Source: Setaria digitata (lineage: Eukaryota; Nematoda; Chromadorea; Rhabditida; Setariidae). Taken from it: a stretch of DNA of 64,000 nucleotides. Positions 22,909 to 34,760 of this stretch are shown in pieces. Under the pieces are notes generated by a model, which saw only the letters and a program-made list of their open reading frames with translations, was not told the DNA's origin and did no database searches. Position numbers and translations under genes: made by a program. How positions within the stretch are numbered: position 1 is the stretch's first letter; each line of letters starts with the position of its first letter. The stretch covers positions 62,001-126,000 of the forward strand of contig RCAB01000104.1 of assembly GCA_003640385.1 (NCBI GenBank). The letters are read 5' to 3'.

Positions 22909-25390
22909 ATGACCGAATTAACAATGCTTTATCCATCTATTGTGACAGCGCCATCAGCATCGACCATACCGGTTAATGTGTCATCATCATCATCATCATC
23001 ATCAGTTTCATCATTATCAGCAGCAGCAATTGCTACGGCTCATCATAAATTACACAATCATCATCATCATCAACAACGGGATGATGATTTACTGGATGAG
23101 GATGATGATCTTGGATCGGTATCTTCAGATGGTGGACGATCTTCAGCCACTAGTTAGAGTTATCATTTATCATTTGATATATGTACAGTAAGTGAGTGAG
23201 TAATTAGATCTGGCTACTGTCTAAGAGGCATATCTTCTCTCTTAATTCTTTGCTTAATTTGATGGGAATTATTTCTTTGAAGGTTTTTCAAGGAGCAGAA
23301 TTAATTAAAGTAAGAATTTCAGTTGTTTGAAAGATGTGATTTTTTTTTGGAAGATATTGAAAATTGGCCAGTATGTGATCGTAAAAATATTGGTAGCAGT
23401 AATTAGATAATGATTTTTGTGCAGTGATAAGGTATCGTAAAGTTTCTTTCCATACTGATATTATCAGTGTGTAATTTTGATCACTGATATATCCTACAAG
23501 GTGAGGTTAGTGTTGGAAAATGACAAACGGAGTTTATTTTCTTTTCAGGTCATGCAGTTGGTTTGGGTTCCGTTAAAATGTCAATGGAATCTCATGTGAA
23601 ACGACCGATGAATGCCTTTATGGTCTGGTCTAGAGGACAGCGAAGAAAAATGGCCCAGGATAATCCAAAAATGCATAATAGCGAAATTAGCAAACGTTTG
23701 GGTTAGTGTTTTGCAACACAGGCTGTCATTTGCATTAGTGTACTTTATGACTTCCTGCATGCAAGATAAGACCTCATTCCTCGAACTAGGTGTGCGTTTG
23801 AAATTGCTCAGGTATAGCTCCCTTCTTCTGATAAAAGTGCACTACGAGTGATTTGACTTGTGGAACTTTTTTCTTCTCCACTTGTGAATTTGTATATTTC
23901 TAAATTTCAGGTGCAGAATGGAAGCAACTCTGTGATGCGGAAAAAAGGCCGTTTATTGATGAAGCAAAACGTTTACGAGCGTTACACATGAAAGAACATC
24001 CGGATTATAAGTATCGGCCAAGGCGGAAGCCAAAAAGTGTAACGAAGACGAAAGAGAAGTATCGGTTCACATTGCCGTTTGCGGCATTTCCAACAGCAAA
24101 CTTGCTAGGTTTGTTTTGTCACCTACTGATAAAATGAACTGATGATCATTTCCGTAAATAAATTATTCGGAGTTTGAGAGGATCAAAATTTAAAAGAAGA
24201 ATGAGGCTCTTTTGATGGAATATAAATAGATAGTTGGTACTTCATCCTGTTATCAGGTGGTTAATTGTCCTTGTAATAGATGAAAAGGGGTATCCATTTC
24301 TAAGGATCGTATGTTGGCGTATACTTTCAAATGGCAAATTTGTTCATTTGTAATACTGTTTTATATTTTAACAGATTTGCAACTCACATATTCATCTATT
24401 TAAAATATTCCAAAACTTTAAAACTTTAGGATGGGGCTCTTTTGTCATTTAATTTTAGATCAGTTGAAATTGCATTATATTTCAGGCCAACAGACAGTAT
24501 CACGGGCAACACCATTTTATCCATCGATGCATCCTCTTGATGTGGCGGCCAAAATTGCTGCTGATAGTGCGGCATTATCAAAAGCTACCGAATTTCCGTA
24601 TTATCCACCCTTCTTCCATCCTACCGCACCAGCGAATACCACAGCTGGGTAATTGTATAAATATATTTTGGCTTCGGTTTTGTGTGGAAAAAAAAAAGTA
24701 TAAATAATAGCTTAAGTTGTAATTGTAGCATGAAACTGTTCTGCCAGATGTAAAATCTTGCTAATTGTTGCGTTATAACACACTAATAAAATATCACGAG
24801 AGTTGTAAAATTAGTAATAAATACACAATAATAGAAATTATTGACAAACAAACTAACTGTAAGTAGTTTTAGAAGTTACTGTAGTAGTAATAGTAAGGTA
24901 TGAAGTGAGTAAATACAATACAGATATAATGGGAAACAATGGTACAAATTATAGGAGCAAATTAAGCAAATTATTAAAGTATAATATTTGTTGAGATTTT
25001 TCGTTTATCCATTAACTTACACTTACTAATATTTATAAATATTTGGCATGTCTGTTTGTATAGTATTTACTTACTATTTGTTTACTCTTATCATTGATGA
25101 GACAAGCTTATTATTATTTGTTTACTTATAAGTGTATTGTTTTTACCTATGTACAGATTTGTATATCTTTATTTTTTTCCTTTCTTTTCAGCTTAATGCC
25201 CACTTATAATCCATATGATTTGCAACGAAATGTATTAGCCGCATATGCGATGAAGACAAATGCTATGGCGCATGCAGCTGCAGCTGCAGTTGCAGTACAA
25301 TCACCTGCAACAAATAGTAATAGTAATAGCAGTGGTAATAATACTACATGTTGTGCTACGGCTTTAACACAAGCTGCATCAGCTGTATGA
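22909..25390 (+). CDS. soxB: SoxB-family HMG-box transcription factor (B2-like)
   Basis: Five coding exons join in frame: 22,909-23,152; 23,549-23,701; 23,911-24,108; 24,486-24,648; 25,192-25,390 (318 aa). The HMG box spans about residues 97-172, beginning [20 protein letters not shown] and ending at the [13 protein letters not shown] signature, so it should bind and bend ACAAT-type sites in the nucleus. Before the box lie a Ser-rich stretch, a His-rich run (45-54) and an acidic patch (58-67). After it, the EKYRFTLPF motif resembles the start of the SOX14/SOX21 (B2) tail, and the end is rich in Ala, Ser and Asn. All exon junctions are phase 1 or 2 and fit; the box is split by an intron after Lys-Arg-Leu-Gly. 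The start is the first in-frame ATG; the frame is open further upstream only from a TTG. The exon 1 donor (CTA|GTTAGAG) is chosen by phase; a GATG|GTGGAC donor is the alternative. C. elegans sox-3 may be the ortholog, but I cannot decide that here. Confidence 0.88.
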
Positions 25391-28300
25391 TTTGGCTTCC
25401 ATATGTTTTCAGGTATGATATGTGTCATTTTACGTATTTAATTGATTTCGCTTAATTTGCTCTATTTTCAGTACCTTTCCTCACTCTGTCTTAACTCTTT
25501 CCATTTAGTCAAAGCTGAATTTTGTTTTTCCAAATTCAGTTTGTTTGTTTTTCGCTTTCTTTTTTTTTTTTCTCTTTTTGTTTTTAGAATTTCTAGGATT
25601 GTTTTATTTGCCTTTAGGCATTAGCTGAAGGGAAAGATGGAGGAATTTGTCGAATTTCTCATTTACATTACAATTTCTTTACACATAAAATTTCGAAATT
25701 TTTTATCAATCATATTTGAAGTATCATCATACATTTCTCTTTCTAAAAAGCTTCTTATGAAATTATGAAATATTTAGTTGTTAAATTAAAGCAGCAGTTA
25801 AGCAATTCATTCTTCCTTTTAACGATTCTTTTTCTATAATTTTTTTCTTTTTTTCCTCGTTTTTTTTTTTTCTACATCTTAAATTTCAAATGGAAAAGTC
25901 ATCGCGCAGAACAAGGCAAGGAAGGGGTTTAGTTTAGTTTAATGTGTCGTATGTTTGTATTATACGGCTGGATGTGTCATTATGCTGTCCTCAAGTTCAC
26001 TCTTTCTTCTTTTCTTTTTTCTTTATTTTATTTTTTTACTTCTCAACTAAAATGCTTTATGATTCATCAAACAAAATAATTCCGATATTGGGAAGCAGAA
26101 AAAAGTAAGAAAGGTATGCTTTTGTTTGCACTTTTTTGAAAGAAGGTGCAACCTTTGGTGATATACGAAGACAATGGTTATCTTATCTGCAAAATTTTGA
26201 AAAAGCAAAGAGAAAAGAAAAAAGATAATTTAGCAATAAAAAGTTTTTGTGGAGATTGTTGATGATGAATGACAACGGAGGAGAAATTGGTCTTGCCAGT
26301 TTGTCGTTATAAATTTTAGGACAGAAGCTTAATATTTCCTGATTGTTTTCCAACACTTAATTTCCGTATTTCGGTGTATTTTCCCTGCAATGTCTAGCCT
26401 AAAGCTACGTAATAATTTTTTAATTTACAAGACTAATTTAATTTCTCGTCATGAGACTCTAGTAAGAAGTTCGGAAATTCTAGAAAAATTTCAAAATGAA
26501 AAATCTGTTATTTTATTGCAAAAACATATTTCATTATTCGGAATTTCTTGGCTCCTAGTTATTTTTCGAATAACAAACAGGTTAGTCAGTAAATATTTAA
26601 AAATGAAGTCATCAGTTATAACAATTAAATTAGGATAAATGGCATATCAGTGCATCATGTAATTTTTTTTTTTTTTTTTTCACGAATTCTGAACGAAAAA
26701 ATAGAAATAGGAGTGTAGTGCTTTATTTTTTTTTTTATTCTTTTCCTGATTTCTAACCTCTTTTCTATCCTTTGTTATTTGGATAATTCATTTCTCCGAA
26801 ATTGTCATCATTATTATAAGAGAAGTTTGACTAAGCAGATCGATGCTTTAAAGAATGAAAAAAAAAAAAAAAACAGGTTCAATGGGTTTTTCAAGTGGAA
26901 ATTCCTTATTCAAATAGAGTTGTACTTGAAAAACAAAGTATTCTCATTATTGTGCAACCTTTTGGCGATTGTAACTACAATACAATAATAATAATAATCA
27001 TGATAATAGTAATAATAGTATTGATGATGATGATGATGAAATAATTACTGAAAATTGATGGCAGTAGTGAAAAGTATTTCATTAAGTACAGTCTTTTGAA
27101 AAGAAAAAAGAAAGAAATTATTTCGTTGTCATTCTCGTCTATTTGCTTCCTATTCTTATCGCAATATACCACCTATTTGATTTTTAACTTTTTCCCTTTG
27201 ACATGTCTCTTTAACCATAGTCTCTCCTTTTTTCTTTTTTTTTTTGGTCTATTGGAATTGTTAAATGAAATAGTTATGAGATGAAAAATAAAATTTTATA
27301 GATGTGGTAAAAATTTGGGGACAGAAAGAAGTGGTGGGGGAATATACTTGACAAATTATAGAAATTGAAAAGTGGCGTAATAATTTGAAATTAGATAATA
27401 ATGAAAGTCTAAAATGGAAAGTTGTTGTTTTCGTGCTGCCAGATGACAATTATTTGTTGTAATGTAGTTTTTATTTACAAACAGCTTTCAAAATTATTTC
27501 TTTGAAAATTGCAAGAGAAAAAGAAGGCTCCATTATTATGATTAGTAATTTTAAAGTTAATATATTTCTCATGTAATGAATTATCTATTCAAATATCCAT
27601 TCCTTTCTTTCTTACATAATTGCTATTAAAAAAAATTTCTGCAAATCTTCAATTATCTCTTTTCCAATTGAACCTTTAAAGAAAAGCCATTGATCGTCAA
27701 ATTTTGCTCTAATTTTTCCTTTTTTTTTTTTTTTTTTTTTTTTTTCGTCATTTCATTTAAATTTTAAAATGACAAATGGTTGAAGAAGGAAGACGAAAGA
27801 AAAAAAATAATGAAATTATTTGGCATTCATAATTGTTTCGCACATTTATGACAATTATGTTATCATTGTTCGTTTGCGTGAATCATGCATGCCATCATGA
27901 TTGATAAAAATCTGATAGTCAGTTATGTTATCATTACTGATAATGATAATGAGAAGGAACAGTAGCTTTCATTCACTTAAGAGCACACATTACTTTCGCT
28001 TCTCAGTGCCATATTTATACATTTCCAAAAATCTGCATTTATGTCTGTCAGACGGCGATATGACTAACATCCAAACACAAATAAATAAATCATCGGGGAA
28101 AAATAGTCTTGTTTTAGTGGTGCTAGCTTTTCTTCGCTCTTCCCTTTCAAGTTTGCTTGAGAAACCGATCCGGTTGGCCTCTCCTTCCCTGTCCCGATCG
28201 GATGGATCGATCGGTTCGGTTGATCAGTTGATGGAGATGAAATAATGTTTTGGAACAAAGAAGATGCCATCATTGAGCACGATATGATACGATTTGTCAC

Positions 28301-30280
28301 ACATCATTTCCCAGACAAAAGAAAATTCTCCACAAGCCCGTGTGATTCTATCATTTTCTCTCTCTCTCTCTCTCTCTCTTTCCCTCTCTCTCTCTCCCTC
28401 TCTCGATTGTTTTTCTATTATTTTTACTTTTGTATTATTTTGAGAAAAGGGGAAAAGTTCTAATTGATTAATTGAGTAGCAGAGCATAAATGCATTATTT
28501 ACGTCGTCGGAGTGGAAAAGAACAGGTAGACGAAGTAGTTAATAGATTATCCCCATCTCATTATGAATATAATTTTCATACTGATTGTATCACTAAAATA
28601 TGATAATTTCATCATCAGCAATGTACTTTATACCATTAATTAATTATTCCAAAATATCATATATCAATAAAATAACATTTACATTTATGGTCCTTAAAAG
28701 TTGCTCTAGTCCTTGAATTTATTGTGCATTTTCTCAACGTTTGCTTGATATTTATTCATGCTGCGTGTTGGTGCTTCAATTGATCATGGAAAAAGAACAG
28801 AACACACTATGTTACCTTCAAATTTAAGCTACAGTAGCTTCTAATTAATGATTAGTACAGTTAGTTGGTAATCGTCAATGCACATAAGAAAACCTTTCCT
28901 GTGGTTTTAGTTGACAGCGATGTATAGTTATAATTAATATCATTTGATATCCAATTATTGCAATGAATTATTTAAATATATGATAATAACATATAAACAA
29001 TGCTCCCGATATCCAGTCATTTGTGTCTTGCTTAAATTGACAAAAAGAATGCAAGAATGGAAATAATTGCTACCGTAAAGTGCAATTAAATTCTCGTAAT
29101 TATTATTTGTTACGAGTGGTAATTATGACAGCAGTATTTGGTAGTGGTAGCGAAAATCGTTATCATTATTAAATAACTATACTAGAACAATTTTCAATGA
29201 TCACCTTTGCATGTGATCTTTTATCTCTTTTCTCTTTTTACTTTTCGAAGAAAAAATTTTAAATTATTAATTACCAGGTAATATACAGATGAGAATATTG
29301 GAAGCTTATTGAATAAGATATTATTTTATCCACCATTTTGTGAATTTTTTTTTTTTTTTTTCACCTTTGTCTGATTTACTTTTTTTTTTCCTTTTTTTAT
29401 GGTCCATTTCTTTTTTTGCGATACAAAAATATCTGATAATTCCAACGAATATATATAATTTTTTGTCCCTTTCATTTCTGCAATTATAATTACATGAACA
29501 AAATTTGCAACCACATTTAAATTACTGTTATTATTACAAGTGGTTGGTAGTGAATTTTTTTTTTTTCCAAACAATTTTTCACAAATTCTTTTAATTGTAT
29601 CCAATAATGCGAATGGGCAATTTGTTTAGGGATGACGTGAACTGTATTCTTTCTTTTTTTGATTCAATTCAAATATATGAACCGTCAATTTTTTTTTAGT
29701 TGGAAATTATATTTTGTTCTGTCTGATGATAGTTCCTTAAATTTTTTTCATCCTCATTTCTAACACATTATAGCTCCAATAATATTTGTCTTTAGAATTG
29801 GTAAATTCAATTACTTGAAAGAAATGTCTTGTGATGTTAGTATTGGAACTCAATACTCATATGAATATGCTACTGTTTAGTACTTTAGCCAAAAAGACAT
29901 GTTCGAGCTTTGATCTTTAAAAGCTGCAATTGTACTAGTCTGGTCCGTTAGCCCCTTGAACAAATCACAAATCTTGGATTTTTAATAATTGAACTTATCT
30001 CTCCATAGCTCTGAACAGTTCAACTGATATAGATCTAACTTTTAGGTGGTTATCTTTTAATTGTTTGCAAAGTTTTTTTTTTTAAAGTGATATTTTTTGT
30101 CCTGCACTGAGCAATGAAGGGGATGAAGTGTAAATTTATAAAAATGAAAGATTCAAATTTAGCTATTACAAACTTCGAAGTGGGGAGGAATTTTGAAAAT
30201 CATTATCATGTTTCAAATTTCTTATTATTAAATTAGAGAAAAGGAAGAGACTAATTTTATATTAAATGAAAAAAAGAATT
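25391..30280. other. 3' flank of the Sox gene: AT-rich, no supportable gene
   Basis: Pyrimidine-rich DNA follows the stop codon. The first AATAAA I see is at 26,235-26,240, about 845 nt downstream, so the 3'UTR may be long or use a variant signal. The rest holds poly(T) (27,719-27,745), a GATGAT/AATAAT microsatellite (26,985-27,040), a (CT)n tract at 28,354-28,405 and a GC-richer patch at 28,130-28,240 with a CCGATCG...CGATCGG short hairpin. Nothing else was recognised. Confidence 0.55.
28354..28405. repeat. (CT)n microsatellite
   Basis: A 50-bp CT tract with TCCC interruptions. Confidence 0.9.
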
Positions 30281-33200
30281 TCAGGAAATTCTTGTGCAAC
30301 AGAGATTCTTATTGTTTTTATCATGGAATCTTCACACGGGCCTCCAATATATGCTTATCACAGTACTTCCATCGATATATTATCATCATCATAATCAGTG
30401 CAAGAAGCAGTCAATGTGAGGACAATTTCAGGAAAGATGCTTTCCGGATGCTTTTTTTTTCCTCTTTCAGGACGAGTATATTTTTAGTAAATCGTATTGT
30501 CCGTATTTTTCTTCCTAGAGTTATTTTGCTTTTATGTATTTCCGTATCTCACATAGTGTTGAAATTTTTGGATTTTCTTTTGGTAATTTTTGCGTTTTTC
30601 CACATCCGACTATGTTATCTTGTCTCATTCCTAAGTTACCGTATTCGCTTTTGTCCACCTCAAGTTAATATGGCTTTCAGGATCCACCTTAGGTTGGATG
30701 GTTTTCTTGGTATCCACATAGCTTATTTTTCCGGAAAACTGCACCCTATGCTACTGATTGGTGATCAGATCGGTTTTTTATATTTCTTAATCGATCTTTT
30801 TTTTTTCTTTTTTTCATCTCTTTACTGATGAATTATTTTGTATTGAATTTCAAATGTGAATTAATGCAAAGAATCTCGTATATTGATTTGCTTTTTTAAT
30901 TTGAATTGTGGAAATGAGTGATTAAGATGATCAGACTAAATCAGGTGGTTGTTGATAGAGATATATACCTTATGTCATCATTGATCAGCTAAGCTGCACG
31001 CGAAATGCTTTCTTATGTCATTGATGAATCCTTCTAATCTCCGCTTAACTTATTCGCTTTTCCGACCAACAGAGATGACTGACGGTAATCTGTTTAGCCG
31101 GAAACAAAAATGACTGCTTCATTTATCAGCTGTGACATTCATTAGCATGATTACTTGATTTGAAAGGAATGAAATTCACAAAACCATTGCAGTTTGATGG
31201 AGTAAGATTGCTTGATCTATTTTCCTTACAATGCAGCAAACCGATAAACACATTAAACTAGCACCGATTTGTCACAAGGAACGAAAGATGAGGAAAGTGA
31301 AATTTCTTGAAAGAGATTTCTTTGAAATTTGTATATCGTTGTATGTTTTTTTTTTTTTTTTTTAATTGAGAAAAAGAGTGAAATATATTTGCTTTGGTAA
31401 AAGCTTTATTAACTTCCTTTTTTTTTTTTTCGTAGTCATTTTATTTTTTCGTTAAATTTGTCTTTTGCCAGTATAATTATTTAATAGTTGATATCGTTTC
31501 TTCGTCATCTTTATCTCTATCACGATTATTATTATTATGTTTCCATATTTACTCTTATTAATGATGCTAATAAGAAACTGTTTACATAGTAAATCAATAG
31601 CGTTAGTTTACGAAGGTGCATAAACTTGATGATTTGATAGTTGAATTTATTTAGCACATATATTTACCAAAGGCACGGAAGAACTCACCTTTCCATTTTT
31701 ATTCCTAATTTTATTTATCAGCAGGTGATAATGATGAGGTTTTTGTCAGTCATTTTGAGAAGCATCAGGAGGAATCTTTCTGATACCTGTCATAATTTAA
31801 AAGAATTTTAATTGCCTGATAATTCCGCTTAAAATTCCATGCGTTTTATTTCCTTTTTTGTTTTTTTCCACATACAAAGTAATCTTTATCGATGAAGGAA
31901 TAAGTAGTTTCGTGTAGATTAAGGAATTTTTGAAAAATGAGAAAAGGGTTTTATACAAATTTTTGAATTTAATATTGCTTACCTTGTGCCATTCTGTTTT
32001 TTTTTATAGAACTTTATTTCACATCCCTTTACATGTTTCATTTAAATTATATTATGTCTTCGTTAAATTAATTACTATATATTTGCATGTAATTTTGATT
32101 ATTTAATTTTTTCCTTTTAAATATGTTTTTTTTTTTCGCACTATTTGAATTGCTTTTGAAGTAAGCAAAAAGGTGTAAACAGTGATTTTTTTGTATTGTA
32201 AAATATTTTATAAGTAAAAGTACATTCATAACTGTTTTCTTCTTCTTTGCATTTTCCATTTAATAGTTTCATTTCTTGTTCCTTTCTTCCTTTTCTTTTA
32301 ATTTTCAAAAAAGAAAAAGGAAATGTGAGAATTGGGAGGAAATTATTTCTCTTTTCAATTTGAATAACTAAGTGCAAAAGGTTCTGGAAGGGGAGATGCT
32401 GAGTGTTTTCGGGAATTGTTGTTAGGAGGGTAAAATATCAGGATAGGATTGTTCAAATTTTTCGGTATTTAAGCGATGGAATGGAATTCGCTGATTTCTG
32501 GGCAGGCAATATATGCTTTTTTATAGGGATATACCGGTAGATTTTTATCGGAAAAGAAGAAATTAGCCGGATTTGCGGTGTAGAAATGGTCGGTGATATA
32601 ACATCTGGCGTTCTTTAGGGATTTTGAGCTTGAATATTATGAATAAGTAGTATACGGTACAGAAGAGGGTGATTATCACTGATATCGTCTGGGAACCTTG
32701 ATATAATTAGCTAACTTTCTTGACGGAATATTTCATCTGGATCACGTGTTCACCGCACGATGTTCCGTCTTTCACGTAGGGATACTCCGAGTTACCATAA
32801 TAGAAAGGTTGTCAACATTGTCGTCATTACTGCTGTCACTATCATTATCATATCAGTAGCAGTGATGTGACATGCAATAAAACATGTTTAAAAGAAAGTA
32901 GGATGGAGAAGAGAATGTGAGAGAGCAGTGGTAGATGAATGAATGAGATGGCGAGAAGAGATAGCATATGGTACGTTAAAACACCGTATTACGATTATTT
33001 AGCTAATTTTTGAAAAGAGAAAAAATAATTTCAAAGTTTTATTTCTGAAATTTCATTCAGGTGTAATTTTAAATGAAGAACTTTTACTCTAGAGAAGTTT
33101 GATCGCAAGTGAGAAATTTAGCAATGAAAAAATGACTCTGAACATGTAATATTCTGCTTAAGAATATTTGAGAATTCACTGAATTTGGTTCGGAGGACGA

Positions 33201-34760
33201 TCTGGTTATTGCTATTTTAAATGATAAGATATCTTATCAGTTATCAAGTACTTGATTATGTTGAGAGTGTTTTATTTTATCGTTTTTTTTCTCACCCAAT
33301 ACTGAAAGACTTATGGGACTAAAATTTCCTCTCTCACATTACTTTTAGGGGAAAAGGAATTGAAAATAATTCAGAGGAAGGTAAAATAATTTCAATTTTT
33401 AAGTTACGGGACTGCATTCGAAATTAGTCTTCCGATCCTTACCATTTTGAGAATTTCTTTTTCACCCATAGCATAATTAAAAGACTGCTCAAATCACAGA
33501 GAAGAATTTTATAAATTTTGTAACTATTCTGTGGGAGAAAAAAAAAAAAGTGAAAATGAAGTAGTACTGGGAGTACGTTCTCTTTTCTTACAGTTTATTA
33601 AAAGAAATGGTTTTTATTTCTTGGAATTTTAAATTAATTACCAATATATTATCAGTCTTATCACTGATAATATTACTGATATCCATTTTCCATATTCCTG
33701 CACAGTATTCTATTTAAGAAAAAGAAATCAACTGCCTGAAATGATTGTGAATATATATATATATATATAAATTATTTACCTTTTCATTCAAGTATATTAT
33801 TTTATTTACACTTCCACCACCTCCCTCTCCCTCTCCTTTTCTTTTCCTCTCTGTCTGCTGTGAGGTAGAATAATCAGATTTATCCAGTTATGATATATTC
33901 CAATTGTAGAATTCTCGAAATAAGAACACTGATGAAGAGAGGAGAAGAGCACAAAGTAAAAGAAAGAGAATTAATTTAATACCGAAAGTGAGAGAATAAA
34001 ATTTAGTATAGGAAGTGAAAATGTAAATTATTTAGGTATTTTAATTCGAATTTTTTTCTTTTTTTTTTGCCAATTTTCCATCTCAATTTTCTTCCTTTAC
34101 AATCAATCATTCTTCATATAATGTGCTCCGAAATGCTTTTAGCAAAAGGATGAGAAGTAATTGTTAATTGTATATTGTAGGATGAGAAATCAATTATTTA
34201 TATACAATTAATAGTATAAATAATATCGTACAATTTCCTTTTCTTCTTTTTCTCTCTCTCTCTCTCTCGCTCTTATTTTTTCTTTTCAATCTTATTACAA
34301 ATATGTAATAACTATTTTTGACCTAATTATAAAACTGATTTTTTTTTTTTTCTAAATGAATAATAAACAATTTGTTAGCAAATGATTTAAATAATTTACT
34401 AGTTGTTGGGAATTTGTTTTTGTTTTTTGAAAGAACTGAGAAAAGAAACGAAAATGAATGAAATGAAATTAATCATAAAAAGAAATATTTCCTTAGGTTA
34501 GTAGGAAGAGAGGAAGTTGAAGTGATTACAGTTAGCAATGGGATTATCCGTCTAAATGATCCAGGCTTATTCACCTGTTCCGTGTAGCAAAATTGGAATT
34601 GAAATAGTTTTAGATGGAAGGCGACATAATGGCGCACGCTCGAGGAAAACTTTTCGAATGTTTGATTGAAAGCTTAACAGTCTTGTGGAAAAAATGGTAA
34701 ACGTTGAGGCGAATGATTGAACGCCGACAAAATGCCGTCACCATTTTGCGGCATCTTTTC
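30281..34760. other. Gene-free stretch with patches of intermediate GC
   Basis: No family-level match was found. A hydrophobic 178-codon frame (30,292-30,828 +) follows an AATTTCAG acceptor-like word but has no ATG at its start and no motif. A GC-richer patch (32,400-32,960) contains a CACGTG near 32,745. Palindromic GATA-type words sit at 33,222-33,239 and 33,646-33,673, a (TA)n tract at 33,749-33,769 and a (CT)n tract at 34,251-34,274. Confidence 0.5.
33749..33769. repeat. (TA)n microsatellite
   Basis: About ten TA dinucleotides. Confidence 0.85.

Noticed and set aside
33861..33870. TGAGGTAG, the let-7 family 5' sequence
   Set aside because: The following bases do not match any let-7 relative I know and no complementary arm lies within pre-microRNA distance.
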